Numbered from the stretch's first letter, positions 14,976-22,966 are shown. The stretch is 34,846 nucleotides of DNA from CAXSEF01 sp964236585 (GCA_964236585.1 CAXSFE010000024.1:1-34846), one strand, 5' to 3'. Made by a program: numbers and translations. Notes: generated by a model from the sequence alone, not told the origin.

Positions 14976-15488
14976 GAGCGTCCTGAGGAGGGTGTGCCGG
15001 GTCGCGGGGTATTTCGACACCGAGGTGGGGTCCTGCCTGGATGTCTGCCTGACGTGTTGGAAGAACTGCCGAAACACGGCTTCAGGTGGAGTCTCAATCG
15101 GCGTTGATCGAGACCTCGTCCGAGGGATAATCCTGAAGAAAGATCAGTGTGTCGGCTGCTTGGTCAAGGATCTCGCGTCAGAGCCGGTCTACAATCAAAC
15201 AAACGTTATTGTAGTTGACGGTGTCCTTGACACAAGAAGACACACGCCAAGATGCCTGGCATACTGGATCGGTTCTTCGTCAGTCTCGCCGATGCAACCG
15301 GGGCTAGCTGGCGGCTCGTTCGGCATCTGTGTCAGGTCAAGAGCTTTGGCATCGAGGCGCGGCCTCTTTGAGGACTGGTGGTCAGCATCACAACGGCTGG
15401 CACAAGATGCTCGGCTGCCAGATACGGCGTCGGCACCGCCGTGGCGTTCGGTTCGATCAAGGGAAGGCAGGCAACATGGAGGTCTCAC
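14976..15488. other. Lower-GC gap with dyad and possible regulatory DNA
   Basis: About 510 bp without a recognisable gene. GC is visibly lower than in the flanks. The only short frame with a proper start is ATG 15252-15371 (39 residues, MPGILDRFFVSLADATG...), with no clear ribosome-binding site. Two TTGAC-type sequences (TTGACG and TTGACA near 15215-15232) and a CTACAAT/ATTGTAG dyad suggest promoter or operator function ahead of the VOC/ACP/FkbH genes. No transposase block was recognised, but the composition suggests imported or decayed DNA. Confidence 0.4.
15189..15214. promoter_or_regulatory. Operator-like dyad CTACAAT-n12-ATTGTAG
   Basis: A perfect 7-bp inverted repeat (15189-15195 and 15208-15214), with arm centres 19 bp apart (about two helical turns), in an AT-rich patch followed at once by TTGACG and TTGACA. 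This spacing suits a dimeric regulator. There is no matching regulator gene immediately nearby. Confidence 0.35.
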
Positions 15489-15953
15489 ATGAATGAGGCA
15501 GACCCAGGGACACTGCGGCCGCGTCTGGTCGGGCTTAACCACATTGCCCTGGAAGTCGGGGATGTCGACGAAGCCCTCGTGTTCTACGGGCGTATCTTCG
15601 ACTTCAAGCTGCGGGGCCGCGGGGAGGGCATGGCGTTCGTGGACATGGGCGACCAGTTCCTCGCCCTGATGCAGGGACCGGTTCGCGCGGAGGCGGGACA
15701 GCGGCACTTCGGACTGGTGGTGAACGATCGCTCGGAGGTACGTGCGCTGGCCGAGGCGGCCGGGGCGCGGTTTCTGGAGGGCTCGCGTCTCGACTTCCTC
15801 GATCCGTGGGGCAACCGGGTGGAGGTGGTCGAGTATGCCTCGGTGCAGTTCACGAAGACGGAGATGGTGTTGCAGCAGATGCATCTTGAGCTGCAGAAAG
15901 ACGAGAAGACGAGACTCGAGCTGGAGGCAAAAGGGAAGTCCGAACAGGACTAG
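15489..15953 (+). CDS. VOC/glyoxalase-family protein
   Basis: A 154-residue protein with a single vicinal-oxygen-chelate unit of two beta-alpha-beta-beta-beta modules. Module one starts LVGLNHIALEVGDVDEALVF with a likely metal-ligand His. Module two starts HFGLVVNDRSEVRALAEAAG and ends DFLDPWGNRVEVVEY with the likely ligand Glu. The last 35 residues (QFTKTEMVLQQMHLELQKDE...) are unusual for the family: charged, helical and possibly a coiled coil. VOC enzymes include isomerases, dioxygenases and resistance proteins; which applies here cannot be told. ATG 15489 has GGAGG 6 nt before it. It precedes the ACP and FkbH genes on the same strand but is separated from them by 281 bp, so membership of that operon is uncertain. 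Confidence 0.82.
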   Translation: MNEADPGTLRPRLVGLNHIALEVGDVDEALVFYGRIFDFKLRGRGEGMAFVDMGDQFLALMQGPVRAEAGQRHFGLVVNDRSEVRALAEAAGARFLEGSRLDFLDPWGNRVEVVEYASVQFTKTEMVLQQMHLELQKDEKTRLELEAKGKSEQD

Positions 15954-16180
15954 GCGCTGGTTGGCGCGGCGTCTGGCAATGGTTGGGGCGGAACCGCCAG
16001 GATCGGTTCCCCCACCAGCAGGTCCGACGCTCCCGACGCAGGTGGCTGTTCTCCTGCTCCAGCAGTTTCGGGCGAGCCGACTGACCAGGTCCGGGCTGTC
16101 AGCGCGGCCTGCTACCGGAGGTAGGTCAACTCGGAGACGTCAACCGTGCAGGGGCAGATTATGCCCAAGAAGAGTTGCTA

Positions 16181-16209
16181 TTTCACGAAGTTTTTGCTTT
16201 TTTGATAAG
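16181..16209 (+). promoter_or_regulatory. Putative promoter of the ACP-FkbH operon
   Basis: TTTCAC (16181-16186), a 17-nt T-rich spacer and GATAAG (16204-16209) lie 25 bp before the ACP start in one of the most AT-rich spots of the window. The match is moderate. The preceding 15954-16180 holds no supported gene; its reverse strand has a weak LLEQENSHLRRE stretch reminiscent of IS3 OrfA, too short to call. Confidence 0.3.
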
Positions 16210-16234
16210 GCTGGATTGCACGAAGCGAGGCATA

Positions 16235-16474
16235 ATGACGGACGCCGAGGTATATGGTGAACTAACGTCTCTTTTCCGTGACATCTTTGACGACGATGAG
16301 ATCATCCTGCGACCGGAGACGACTGCGGACGACGTGCCGGAGTGGGACAGCATGAGCCACATCCGGCTGGTCCTGAACGTCGAGCGGAAGTTCCACAAGA
16401 CGTTCCCTGCCTCCCGCGTCTCGCAGCTGAAGAATGTCGGCGACCTCGTCGCGTTGATCCAGGCGACGGCGTGA
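16235..16474 (+). CDS. Acyl carrier protein
   Basis: A 79-residue stand-alone carrier protein. It is acidic and helical, with the phosphopantetheine attachment site in PEWDSMSHIRLVLNVERKF (Ser of the DSM motif, position 41). The usual four-helix ACP pattern is recognisable: LTSLFRDIFDDDEIIL, DSMSHIRLVLNVERKF and LKNVGDLVALIQ. The sequence is not that of housekeeping AcpP (which has DSLD...E), so it is a specialised ACP. The 5' part has lower GC than the surrounding genes. One base separates its TGA from the ATG of the FkbH-like gene, so the two are translationally coupled, and the FkbH-like protein is the obvious partner that loads or uses this carrier. CGAGG lies just before ATG 16235. Confidence 0.93.
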   Translation: MTDAEVYGELTSLFRDIFDDDEIILRPETTADDVPEWDSMSHIRLVLNVERKFHKTFPASRVSQLKNVGDLVALIQATA

Positions 16475-16475
16475 G

Positions 16476-18392
16476 ATGACCGGCGGCCTGTATCGTGACC
16501 TCGCCTGGCTGCTGCCGCCGCCCGCCGACTTCTCGCAGCTGTGCAAGAGGCTGCCCGACGAGGCCGCGCCCGGCCCGGCCGTTCGCAGGCTCGCCGGCGC
16601 CGGGCTCGACGGCAACCAGCTGTCGCGGCTTGGCCGCACCATCACCCGGCTGCGCGAGGCCGGCCGGGACCTCTCCCCGCTGAGGCCGTTCCGGCTCGGC
16701 CTGCTCGGAAACGGCACGCTGGACCTGGTGGTGCCGGCGCTCGTCGCCAGCGCCGCGCGTCACGGCATTCTCCTCGAGGTGGTCAAGGCCGCCTACGACC
16801 AGGTGGTGCAGGAGGCGCTGTCGCCGGACTCCGGCATCAACCGGGCCGGGCCGGACGCCGTGCTGGTGGCCCTCGACCTGCGCGGGCTGCCGATGCGGGC
16901 CACGCCGGGCGACCTGGCGGGCGCGGAGGCGTCGGCCCGGGCCGGGATGGCCATGCTCGATGCCGTGCGCGACGGCTTCTGCCGCAACAGCGGGGCGGTC
17001 TGCCTCGTGCAGACCCTGGCCCCGCCGCCGGAGACGCTGTTCGGCAGCCTCGACCGGGTGGTGCCGGGCAGCGTGTCCGACGTGGCGGCCCGCTTCAACC
17101 AGGCGCTGGCCGACAGCATCCCCGGCACGCGCGACGTGCTGTTCGACGTGGCGGGGCTGGCGTCGACGGTCGGCCTGGGCGAGTGGCACTCGCCGGGGCA
17201 GTGGAACCTCGCCAAGCTGCCGTTCTCCGACACCTTCGTGCCGCTGTACGCCGAGCATGTCGCCCGCCTGGTCGCGGCCCTGCGCGGCCGCAGCCGGCGC
17301 TGCCTGATCCTTGATCTCGACAACACCGTCTGGGGCGGCGTCATCGGCGACGACGGGCTGGAGGGCATCAAGGTCGCCCAGGGCGACGCCACCGGCGAGG
17401 CCCACCTGGCGGTGCAGCGGATGGCCCTGGACCTGCGCGGGCGCGGCATCGTGCTGGCGGTGTCGTCGAAGAACACCGACGCGGTGGCGCGCCTGCCGTT
17501 CGCCAGCCACCCGGAGATGCTGCTCAGGGAGTCCCACTTCGCGGTGTTCCAGGCCAACTGGAACGACAAGGCCACCAACATCGCGGCGATCGCGGACGAG
17601 CTCGCCCTCGGCCTGGAGTCGATGGTGTTCCTCGACGACAATCCGGTGGAGCGCGGCCTGGTCCGGCGCATGCTGCCCGACGTCGCCGTGCCGGAGCTGC
17701 CGGAGGACCCGTCGCTGTATGCCCGGACGCTGGCGGCGGCCGGCTACTTCGAGGCGGTGGCGTTCTCCGACGAGGACCGCACGCGCGCCGCGATGTACGA
17801 CGACAACGCGCGCCGGGTGCAGCTGCAGCGCCAGGTCGGCGACCTCGGCGCCTATCTCGCGTCGCTGGACATGGAGATCGGCTTCGCGCCGTTCGACGCC
17901 ACGGGGCGGGCGCGCATCAGCCAGCTGATCAACAAGTCGAACCAGTTCAACCTGACCACGCGGCGCTACACCGAGGCCGACGTCGCGGCGGCGCAGGCCG
18001 ACCCGGACGCCTTCACCCTGCAGGTGCGGCTGGCCGACATGTTCGGCGACAACGGCATGATCTCGGTCGTCGTCTGCCGCCGCGAGGACGCCGGGACCTG
18101 GGAGATCGACACCTGGCTGATGAGCTGCCGGGTGCTGGGCCGCAGGGTGGAGTGGATGGTCCTGCGCGAGATCCTGATCGAGGCCCGCCGCGCCGGCGTC
18201 GAGCGGTTGGTGGGCGTCTATTGCCCGACGGAGCGCAACGCGATGGTGCGCGACCACTACGCCACGCTCGGCTTCGCCCCGGCGGGCGGGGACGGGAGCG
18301 GGGAGACCCGCTGGGAGATGCCGACCGCGACCGAGGTCGACGCGGCCCCGATGCGGATCGTGCGCGCGGGCCGGGCCGTCGCCGATGCCTGA
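16476..18392 (+). CDS. FkbH-like HAD-IIIC family protein
   Basis: A 638-residue three-part protein. The N-terminal region (about 70-250) resembles the SGNH-like part found in long FkbH proteins (FRLGLLGNGTLDLVVPALVA; NQALADSIPGTRDVLFDVAG). The central HAD-IIIC domain has motif I DLDNTVWGGVIGDDG with Asp280 and Asp282, a Ser-Lys pair in VSSKN, and motif IV FLDDNP (Asp387/388). The C-terminal part (about 470-620) is GNAT-like (INKSNQFNLTTRRY, LADMFGDNGMISVVV, MVRDHYATLGF). Characterised FkbH enzymes move a glyceryl unit from 1,3-bisphosphoglycerate onto an ACP; others attach different small acyl groups. The coupled ACP immediately upstream supports an ACP-loading role. The product is unknown. 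The downstream coupled frame appears truncated. Confidence 0.93.
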   Translation: MTGGLYRDLAWLLPPPADFSQLCKRLPDEAAPGPAVRRLAGAGLDGNQLSRLGRTITRLREAGRDLSPLRPFRLGLLGNGTLDLVVPALVASAARHGILLEVVKAAYDQVVQEALSPDSGINRAGPDAVLVALDLRGLPMRATPGDLAGAEASARAGMAMLDAVRDGFCRNSGAVCLVQTLAPPPETLFGSLDRVVPGSVSDVAARFNQALADSIPGTRDVLFDVAGLASTVGLGEWHSPGQWNLAKLPFSDTFVPLYAEHVARLVAALRGRSRRCLILDLDNTVWGGVIGDDGLEGIKVAQGDATGEAHLAVQRMALDLRGRGIVLAVSSKNTDAVARLPFASHPEMLLRESHFAVFQANWNDKATNIAAIADELALGLESMVFLDDNPVERGLVRRMLPDVAVPELPEDPSLYARTLAAAGYFEAVAFSDEDRTRAAMYDDNARRVQLQRQVGDLGAYLASLDMEIGFAPFDATGRARISQLINKSNQFNLTTRRYTEADVAAAQADPDAFTLQVRLADMFGDNGMISVVVCRREDAGTWEIDTWLMSCRVLGRRVEWMVLREILIEARRAGVERLVGVYCPTERNAMVRDHYATLGFAPAGGDGSGETRWEMPTATEVDAAPMRIVRAGRAVADA

Positions 18393-18474
18393 ACGGTCGT
18401 CGAGGCTGCCGCGGCGGGACCTGCTGCTGATCCCGCTGCTGGCGGAGGCCTTTGACGCCGGTCCGGCAGCGAGC
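18385..18474 (+). pseudogene. Truncated gene start overlapping the FkbH stop
   Basis: ATG 18385 overlaps the FkbH stop (ATGCCTGA), the classic arrangement for a coupled next gene. The product begins MPERSSRLPRRDLLLIPLLA, a basic stretch then hydrophobic residues, like the anchor of a membrane or periplasmic protein. After about 30 residues the frame runs into modular repeat copy C. A likely reading is that an operon gene was destroyed by repeat insertion or deletion. The identity of the lost gene is a guess; an SGNH/AlgX-like partner of the MBOAT protein would fit. Confidence 0.4.
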
Positions 18475-18596
18475 AGGGCTGGGCTCTGCCCAGACCCGCC
18501 AAAGGGCGGAGCCCTTTGGAAACCCTGCACTTCAGGAGTGGATTTCAAAGGCTTGCCTTTGGCGGAGTTTGAGGCAGAGCCTCAACCTTTCCTGCC
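18475..18596. repeat. Modular hairpin repeat, copy C
   Basis: A copy of the modular element with hairpins TGGGC-TCT-GCCCA, CCAAAGGGC/GCCCTTTGG, CAAAGGC/GCCTTTG and GAGGC-AGA-GCCTC. The centre is ACTTCAG instead of CTTAAG and the end is CAACCTTTCC. It is the only copy that sits inside an apparent operon, separating FkbH from MBOAT. The following 210 bp (18597-18806) hold no supported gene. Confidence 0.8.
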
Positions 18597-18806
18597 TGAA
18601 AGGTCATACCCGAGGACCGTCGGTACAACCCGTCCCGTGCTGCCGAGCCCGGCAGGGATCAAGTTCCAGACTGTCTGGCAGTCGTGCGAGGATGATACCT
18701 GCGTGAAGTCGGATGCCGCACTGGTGCACGGCTCCGCGCAGCACTGCGTGTCCCGGACCGAGACAGAGGAACGCCAGTCCGCTGTTCTCCCCCGCAGGAT
18801 GGTCAC

Positions 18807-18932
18807 ATGACGGCAGAAGGGCAGCCGCTGGTCGGTCGCGCCATCGCGGCGGAGATGCTGTCGGCGGCGCCGTCGTTCCAGGGCTGCGTCCGACCCGAAA
18901 GCGCAACACTGACGCAGGGCAACGCGCCATGA
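18807..18932 (+). CDS. Short ORF coupled to MBOAT
   Basis: A 41-residue frame, ATG 18807 with GCAGGA about 9 nt upstream. It ends in a TGA that overlaps the MBOAT start as ATGA. The product (MTAEGQPLVGRAIAAEMLSA...) has a short amphipathic helix and no recognised family. The exact coupling overlap suggests a leader peptide or the surviving 3' end of a lost gene that once delivered ribosomes to the MBOAT start. It could be chance. Confidence 0.35.
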   Translation: MTAEGQPLVGRAIAAEMLSAAPSFQGCVRPESATLTQGNAP

Positions 18933-20362
18933 ACGTCCCGTCCCTCGTGTTCTTCATCTTCGCTGCGATGGTGGCAGCAGCCTACCAGGTCTGCCCGTCG
19001 GCCGTGGGTCGGCGTCTGATATTCCTGGCCGCCAACCTGTACTTCCTGTGGACCTACACGAACTCCCTGGCGGAGCTGATCCCGTTCGCGGCCTTCCTGG
19101 CGCTCGGCTACGGCGCGTTGCTGGCGGTGCAGCGCGGCGTGCCCGCGGCACTCTCCACGGCGCTGCTTGCCGTCGTCCTGGCGGTGTTCGTCTGGCTCAA
19201 ACGCTACACGTTCCTGCCGCACGACAGCTTCCTGCCGTTCCCCTACCTCACGCTGGGCCTGTCCTACATATTCTTCCGCGTGATGCACCTGATCATCGAC
19301 GCGCGCGACGGCGAATTGCTGCCGGTGCCGGTCGTGTCCTACCTGAACTACACGCTGAACTTCACCACCCTCGTTTCGGGTCCGATCCAGCGATACCAGG
19401 ACTTCCGACGGATGGAGACCCGCGAGCGCCTGCAGCTCGACTGGATCGTGGCGGGGCAGGGGATCGAGCGGATCGTCGTCGGCTTCTTCAAGGTGTCGGT
19501 CGTCTCCGTCGCCCTGTGGTCGGAGCATGGGCGGGCGCTGCAGGCGCTCACGGCCGACACGACCGTCGCCAGGCGTCTGCTCGACGGCCTCAGCATCGCC
19601 CTGGTGTATCCGGTCTACCTCTACTTCAACTTCTCCGGCTACATCGACATCGTCATCGGCACGGCGAAGTTCCTGGGGCTGGAACTGCCGGAGAACTTCA
19701 ACCGCCCGTTCTCGTCGGAGAACTTCATCAGCTTCTGGAGCCGCTGGCACATCACCCTGTCCAGCTGGCTGAAGACCTACGTGTACTCGCCGGTCCTGAT
19801 CGTCCTCATGCGGCGCTTCCCGAGCGAGCGGATGGAGCCGTACTTCGGCGTCTTCGCGTTCTTCGTCACCTTCTTCCTCATCGGCCTGTGGCATGGCCAG
19901 ACATCGGTGTTCATCTTCTTCGGCCTGCTCCAGGGCCTGGGCGTGAGCCTCAACAAGCTCTACCAGATCACCGTGGCCAGGCGGCTGGGACGCAAGGGCT
20001 ACAAGACCCTGGCGGCGAACAGGCTGTACAGGGCCTGTGCGCGGGGCCTGACGTTCTGCTGGTTCGCGTTCACGCTGTTCTGGTTCTGGTCGGACTGGCA
20101 GCAGATCGGCAACATCGCCGGATCGCTCGGCCCGTCGCTGATCCTGCTGCTGTGCATGGTCGCGTTCGTGGGCATGACGCTGCTGCTTGCGGCCGGCGAG
20201 GCCCTCCGGACGGCGGTGCTCGCGATCCAGGTCGGCGGCGCCCCGGTGGTGCGGTCGCGCTACGTGCGCACGGTGTGGGACACCGGCCTCGTGGTGGTGA
20301 CGGTCTCGCTCGTGGTGCTGCTGAATGCACCCGCGCCTGACATCGTCTACAAGGCATTCTGA
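18929..20362 (+). CDS. MBOAT-family O-acyltransferase
   Basis: A 477-residue polytopic membrane protein of the membrane-bound O-acyltransferase family, close in size and pattern to AlgI and PatA. Conserved blocks are SYIFFRVMHLIIDARDGEL, LNYTLNFTTLVSGPIQRYQD, YLYFNFSGYIDIVIGTAKFL and NFNRPFSSENFISFWSRWHI. The catalytic His is in FFLIGLWHGQT. About 10-12 membrane segments are visible. MBOATs of this branch move acyl groups to extracytoplasmic polysaccharides, peptidoglycan or lipids. With an ACP and FkbH protein upstream, the donor may be an unusual ACP-bound acyl or hydroxyacyl unit (inference). The usual periplasmic SGNH partner is not intact nearby. ATG 18929 overlaps the stop of the short upstream frame. 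The start is modestly supported by AGGG. Confidence 0.92.
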   Translation: MNVPSLVFFIFAAMVAAAYQVCPSAVGRRLIFLAANLYFLWTYTNSLAELIPFAAFLALGYGALLAVQRGVPAALSTALLAVVLAVFVWLKRYTFLPHDSFLPFPYLTLGLSYIFFRVMHLIIDARDGELLPVPVVSYLNYTLNFTTLVSGPIQRYQDFRRMETRERLQLDWIVAGQGIERIVVGFFKVSVVSVALWSEHGRALQALTADTTVARRLLDGLSIALVYPVYLYFNFSGYIDIVIGTAKFLGLELPENFNRPFSSENFISFWSRWHITLSSWLKTYVYSPVLIVLMRRFPSERMEPYFGVFAFFVTFFLIGLWHGQTSVFIFFGLLQGLGVSLNKLYQITVARRLGRKGYKTLAANRLYRACARGLTFCWFAFTLFWFWSDWQQIGNIAGSLGPSLILLLCMVAFVGMTLLLAAGEALRTAVLAIQVGGAPVVRSRYVRTVWDTGLVVVTVSLVVLLNAPAPDIVYKAF

Positions 20363-20428
20363 CCCGGCGAAGGCCGCACCCGGACGCTGCCGGCCTGCGG
20401 CTCGCATCGGCCCGCCCGGACGACCCCA

Positions 20429-20448
20429 TCCGGCAGCTGCCTGCCGGA
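20429..20448 (+). terminator. Hairpin after MBOAT gene
   Basis: A perfect 8-bp stem TCCGGCAG/CTGCCGGA with a 4-nt loop lies 66 bp beyond the MBOAT stop. It has no T-run. Position suggests a terminator or 3'-end stabiliser for the preceding operon. Confidence 0.4.
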
Positions 20449-20569
20449 CGACGGCCTCGTCCGCGTCGGCCAGGATGCACGGGCCGCGATCCACCCCAGA
20501 TCGCACGGGCGGGCGGCGGGGCCTGGTGCGGGACGCCCCGCGCGGGCCCGGTCCGGCGGAGGGGCAGCC

Positions 20570-21346
20570 ATGGCGCGCGTGTTCATCACGGGGTCTTCCG
20601 ACGGGCTCGGCCGGATGGCGGCACGGCTGCTGGTGGAGCAGGGGCACGGCGTGGTGCTGCACGCCCGCGGCGAGGCCCGGGGCCGCGAGGCCATGGCCGC
20701 CGTGCCGGGCGCCGAGGCGGTCGTCCTGGGCGACCTCGCGAGCCTCGCGCAGACCCGGGACCTGGCCGCGCAGGTCAACGCGCTCGGCGCGTTCGACGCG
20801 GTGATCCACAACGCGGCCGTGGGCTTCCGCGAGCGCCGCCGGGTCGAGACCGAGGACGGCCTGGCGCACGTCTTCGCGGTCAACACCCTGGCGCCCTACG
20901 TGCTGACGGCGCTGATCCGCCGGCCGCGGCGCCTGGTCTACGTCAGCTCCGAGCTGCACCGCCGCGGCGACGCCAGCCTGGAGGACCTGAACTGGGAGCG
21001 CAGGCCCTGGCGGGGCAACGGGGCGTACTCCGACACCAAGCTGCACGACGCGCTGCTGGCCTGCGCCATCGCACGGCGCTGGCCGGAGGTGCGCAGCAAC
21101 GCCCTGGAGCCCGGCTGGGTGGCCACGAAGATGGGCGGCGCGCACGCGACCGGCGACCTGGACGCGGCGCACCGCACCCAGGTGTGGCTGGCCACCGGCG
21201 ACGACCCGGCCGCCAACGTCACCGGCGGCTACTTCTTCCACTGCGCGCCGCGCAAGCCCGCGGGCCCGGTGCGCGACACGGTGCGCCAGGACATGCTGCT
21301 GGCGGCCTGCGCGCGGCTGTCGGGCGTGGCGCTGCCCGACGCGTGA
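20570..21346 (+). CDS. SDR-family oxidoreductase
   Basis: A 258-residue short-chain dehydrogenase/reductase. The Rossmann start FITGSSDGLGRMAARLLVEQ carries the TGxxxGxG cofactor motif, and VVLHARGEARGREAM follows it with an Arg after strand 2, suggesting NADP preference. Further motifs are HNAAVGF (NNAG equivalent), VNTLAPYVLTALI, VYVSSELHR with the catalytic Ser, and YSDTK (YxxxK). The next strand reads RSNALEPGWVATKMGG, the family PG motif. The layout resembles atypical SDRs of the retinol dehydrogenase-like group. Substrate unknown. ATG 20570 has GGAGGGG upstream. Repeat copy D follows and probably terminates it against the convergent protease gene. Confidence 0.92.
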   Translation: MARVFITGSSDGLGRMAARLLVEQGHGVVLHARGEARGREAMAAVPGAEAVVLGDLASLAQTRDLAAQVNALGAFDAVIHNAAVGFRERRRVETEDGLAHVFAVNTLAPYVLTALIRRPRRLVYVSSELHRRGDASLEDLNWERRPWRGNGAYSDTKLHDALLACAIARRWPEVRSNALEPGWVATKMGGAHATGDLDAAHRTQVWLATGDDPAANVTGGYFFHCAPRKPAGPVRDTVRQDMLLAACARLSGVALPDA

Positions 21347-21358
21347 GCGCCGCCCAGG

Positions 21359-21485
21359 GAAGGCAAGGCCAGGGGCTCTGCCCCTGGACCCCGCCAAGGG
21401 AAGCCCCTTGGATGGCTTCACTTAAGTGAGGCCGGTCCAGGGGCGGCTCGCCCCTGGCGGGTCTGGGCAGAGCCCAGCCTTGCTT
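21359..21485. repeat. Modular hairpin repeat, copy D
   Basis: A copy made of two inverted type-1 halves: CCAGGGGC-TCT-GCCCCTGG, CCAAGGGG/CCCCTTGG, centre ACTTAAGT, CCAGGGGC/GCCCCTGG and TGGGC-AGA-GCCCA, ending in CCTTGCTT. It lies between convergent SDR and protease genes. The mixture of half types shows that modules are exchanged. Confidence 0.85.
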
Positions 21486-21498
21486 CGCCTGCGCGCCC

Positions 21499-22842
21499 TC
21501 AGCTCACCAGCGCCGGCGGCGGCGTGTCCACCCCGAAGAGCACCACCCTGGCGCCGTCGGCGAAGGTGAAGCTGCTGCCGTAGCCGCCGGCCACGGTGGC
21601 GATGCGGCCGCCCGACGCGGTGTCGAGCGCCAGCGTGTCCAGCCCGGCGCGGAACCCCACCACCAGCAGCGTCCCGCCCAGCGCCTCGTAGGCGGTGATG
21701 GTGTCCGCCCCGGACCCCGCGAACACCACGGTGCTGCCCGACCCGCCGGCCAGGGTCTCCGGCCCGCCGCCGCCGACGATCACCTCCGCGCCCGCGCCCG
21801 CGGTGGCCGCGGTCGGCGCCGACACCGCGCCGAACAGCACGTCCCCCTTGCCGCCGCCCACCAGGGTCGAGGCGCCGCCGCCCGCCACCACGTCGGAGCC
21901 GCCGCCGCGCCCGGCGTCGAAGATGCCCCCGCCGCTGCCGCCGAACAGCGTGGAGGAGCCGGTGCCCGGACGCACCGTGTCCGAGCCCGCGCCGCCGACG
22001 ACCACCAGGGCGCCGCTGCCGCCGAGCACCGACACGGAGGCGCCGGCCGCGTACACCACCCCCGTCCCGGCGTCGGCCTGGATGGTGTCGCGGCCGAGGC
22101 TGGTCAGCACGCCCTGGTCGCCGGTCAGCGTCAGCAGCCGCCCGCCCACCGACGAGGTGACGGTGTCGTTGACCACGCCGGACGCGTCCAGCGCCTCCCA
22201 GCCGTCGATCTGCGCGACGCTCGACGGAGTCACCTCGGCCGCGTCGCCCCCGGTGGACACGGTGCCGACGATGGTGGGCACGCCGCCGCTCGTGATCCAG
22301 AGCGGTCCGCCGCTGCTGCCGTCGTCGAGCGCCACGTCGCCGGTCAGCGCCGAGAGGCCGAACGCCGGCGCCACGGTGCCGGTCGCCGTGACCTCAGGCC
22401 CGCCGTCGGGGAAGCCCGCGATGCGGATCGCGGTCGAGCCCGACAGCGTCCCCTGCGCGAGGTGGAACGCAGGCGTCGCCAGCAGCGGGGTGCCGAAGTG
22501 CACCAGCGCGTAGTCCTGCTGCGTGGCGCCCGGGGTGAGCAGGTCGTTCGCGTCGTCGACGGCGTTGTAGTGGAAGTCCTCGGCGTAGACGCCGCTCTGG
22601 AACACCGCCTCCGTGCCCGCTAGGGCGTCGGATTCCGGCAGGCCCTCGGCGACCGCGACCACGGACACCGCGGCGCCGATCCCCTCCTGCCACACCCCGT
22701 GCGCCGCGGTCAGCACCTCGTCGGGCGCGATCAGCGCGCCGGAGAACTGCAGCTGCGAGCCGTCGGGAAACGTCGCGATCAGCCCGATCACCGAGGTGTA
22801 GGGCGCCACGTCGGCGGTGGGGACGAGCGTGCTCAAGGCCAT
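21499..22842 (-). CDS. Trypsin-like serine protease with glycine-rich repeat tail
   Basis: A 447-residue protein. The N-terminal 215 residues are a chymotrypsin-fold protease with all catalytic residues: His48 in LTAAHG, Asp110 in QQDYALVHF and Ser177 in DGSSGGPLW. The remaining 230 residues are Gly/Ala/Ser/Val-rich with repeats of the type GGxGSDTVxPGTGSSTLFGG and GGGASTLVGGGKGDVLFGA, resembling a degenerate haemolysin-type (RTX) beta-roll. The canonical GGxGxDxUx calcium nonapeptide is mostly lost. No signal peptide is present, which together with an RTX-like C-terminus would fit type I secretion; no exporter is nearby. ATG 22842 has GGAG at good spacing. It is divergent from the sulfotransferase fusion, with 124 bp between the starts. 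Confidence 0.88.
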   Translation of the reverse strand: MALSTLVPTADVAPYTSVIGLIATFPDGSQLQFSGALIAPDEVLTAAHGVWQEGIGAAVSVVAVAEGLPESDALAGTEAVFQSGVYAEDFHYNAVDDANDLLTPGATQQDYALVHFGTPLLATPAFHLAQGTLSGSTAIRIAGFPDGGPEVTATGTVAPAFGLSALTGDVALDDGSSGGPLWITSGGVPTIVGTVSTGGDAAEVTPSSVAQIDGWEALDASGVVNDTVTSSVGGRLLTLTGDQGVLTSLGRDTIQADAGTGVVYAAGASVSVLGGSGALVVVGGAGSDTVRPGTGSSTLFGGSGGGIFDAGRGGGSDVVAGGGASTLVGGGKGDVLFGAVSAPTAATAGAGAEVIVGGGGPETLAGGSGSTVVFAGSGADTITAYEALGGTLLVVGFRAGLDTLALDTASGGRIATVAGGYGSSFTFADGARVVLFGVDTPPPALVS

Positions 22843-22966
22843 GGCGTCTCCGGATGGTTCGATGTCGCGGCGCGAAGTCTCGACGCAGCGCGGACACGGC
22901 GCAACCGGCTCGCGGCACCGTGCGGGACCGCTTGACACGGGCGGCCCCGCGGGAGGCAGTGCGCCG

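Noticed and set aside
15954..16120. Possible IS3 OrfA coiled-coil remnant on the minus strand (LLEQENSHLRRE)
   Set aside because: Only about a dozen residues resemble OrfA; too short and low in complexity to call.
16302..18548. Minus-strand frame of 748 codons opposite FkbH and ACP
   Set aside because: His/Arg/Val-rich antisense translation with no domain; the plus strand carries clear HAD motifs.
18803..21421. Minus-strand frame of 872 codons opposite MBOAT and SDR
   Set aside because: Antisense shadow; both plus-strand genes have family signatures and ribosome-binding sites.
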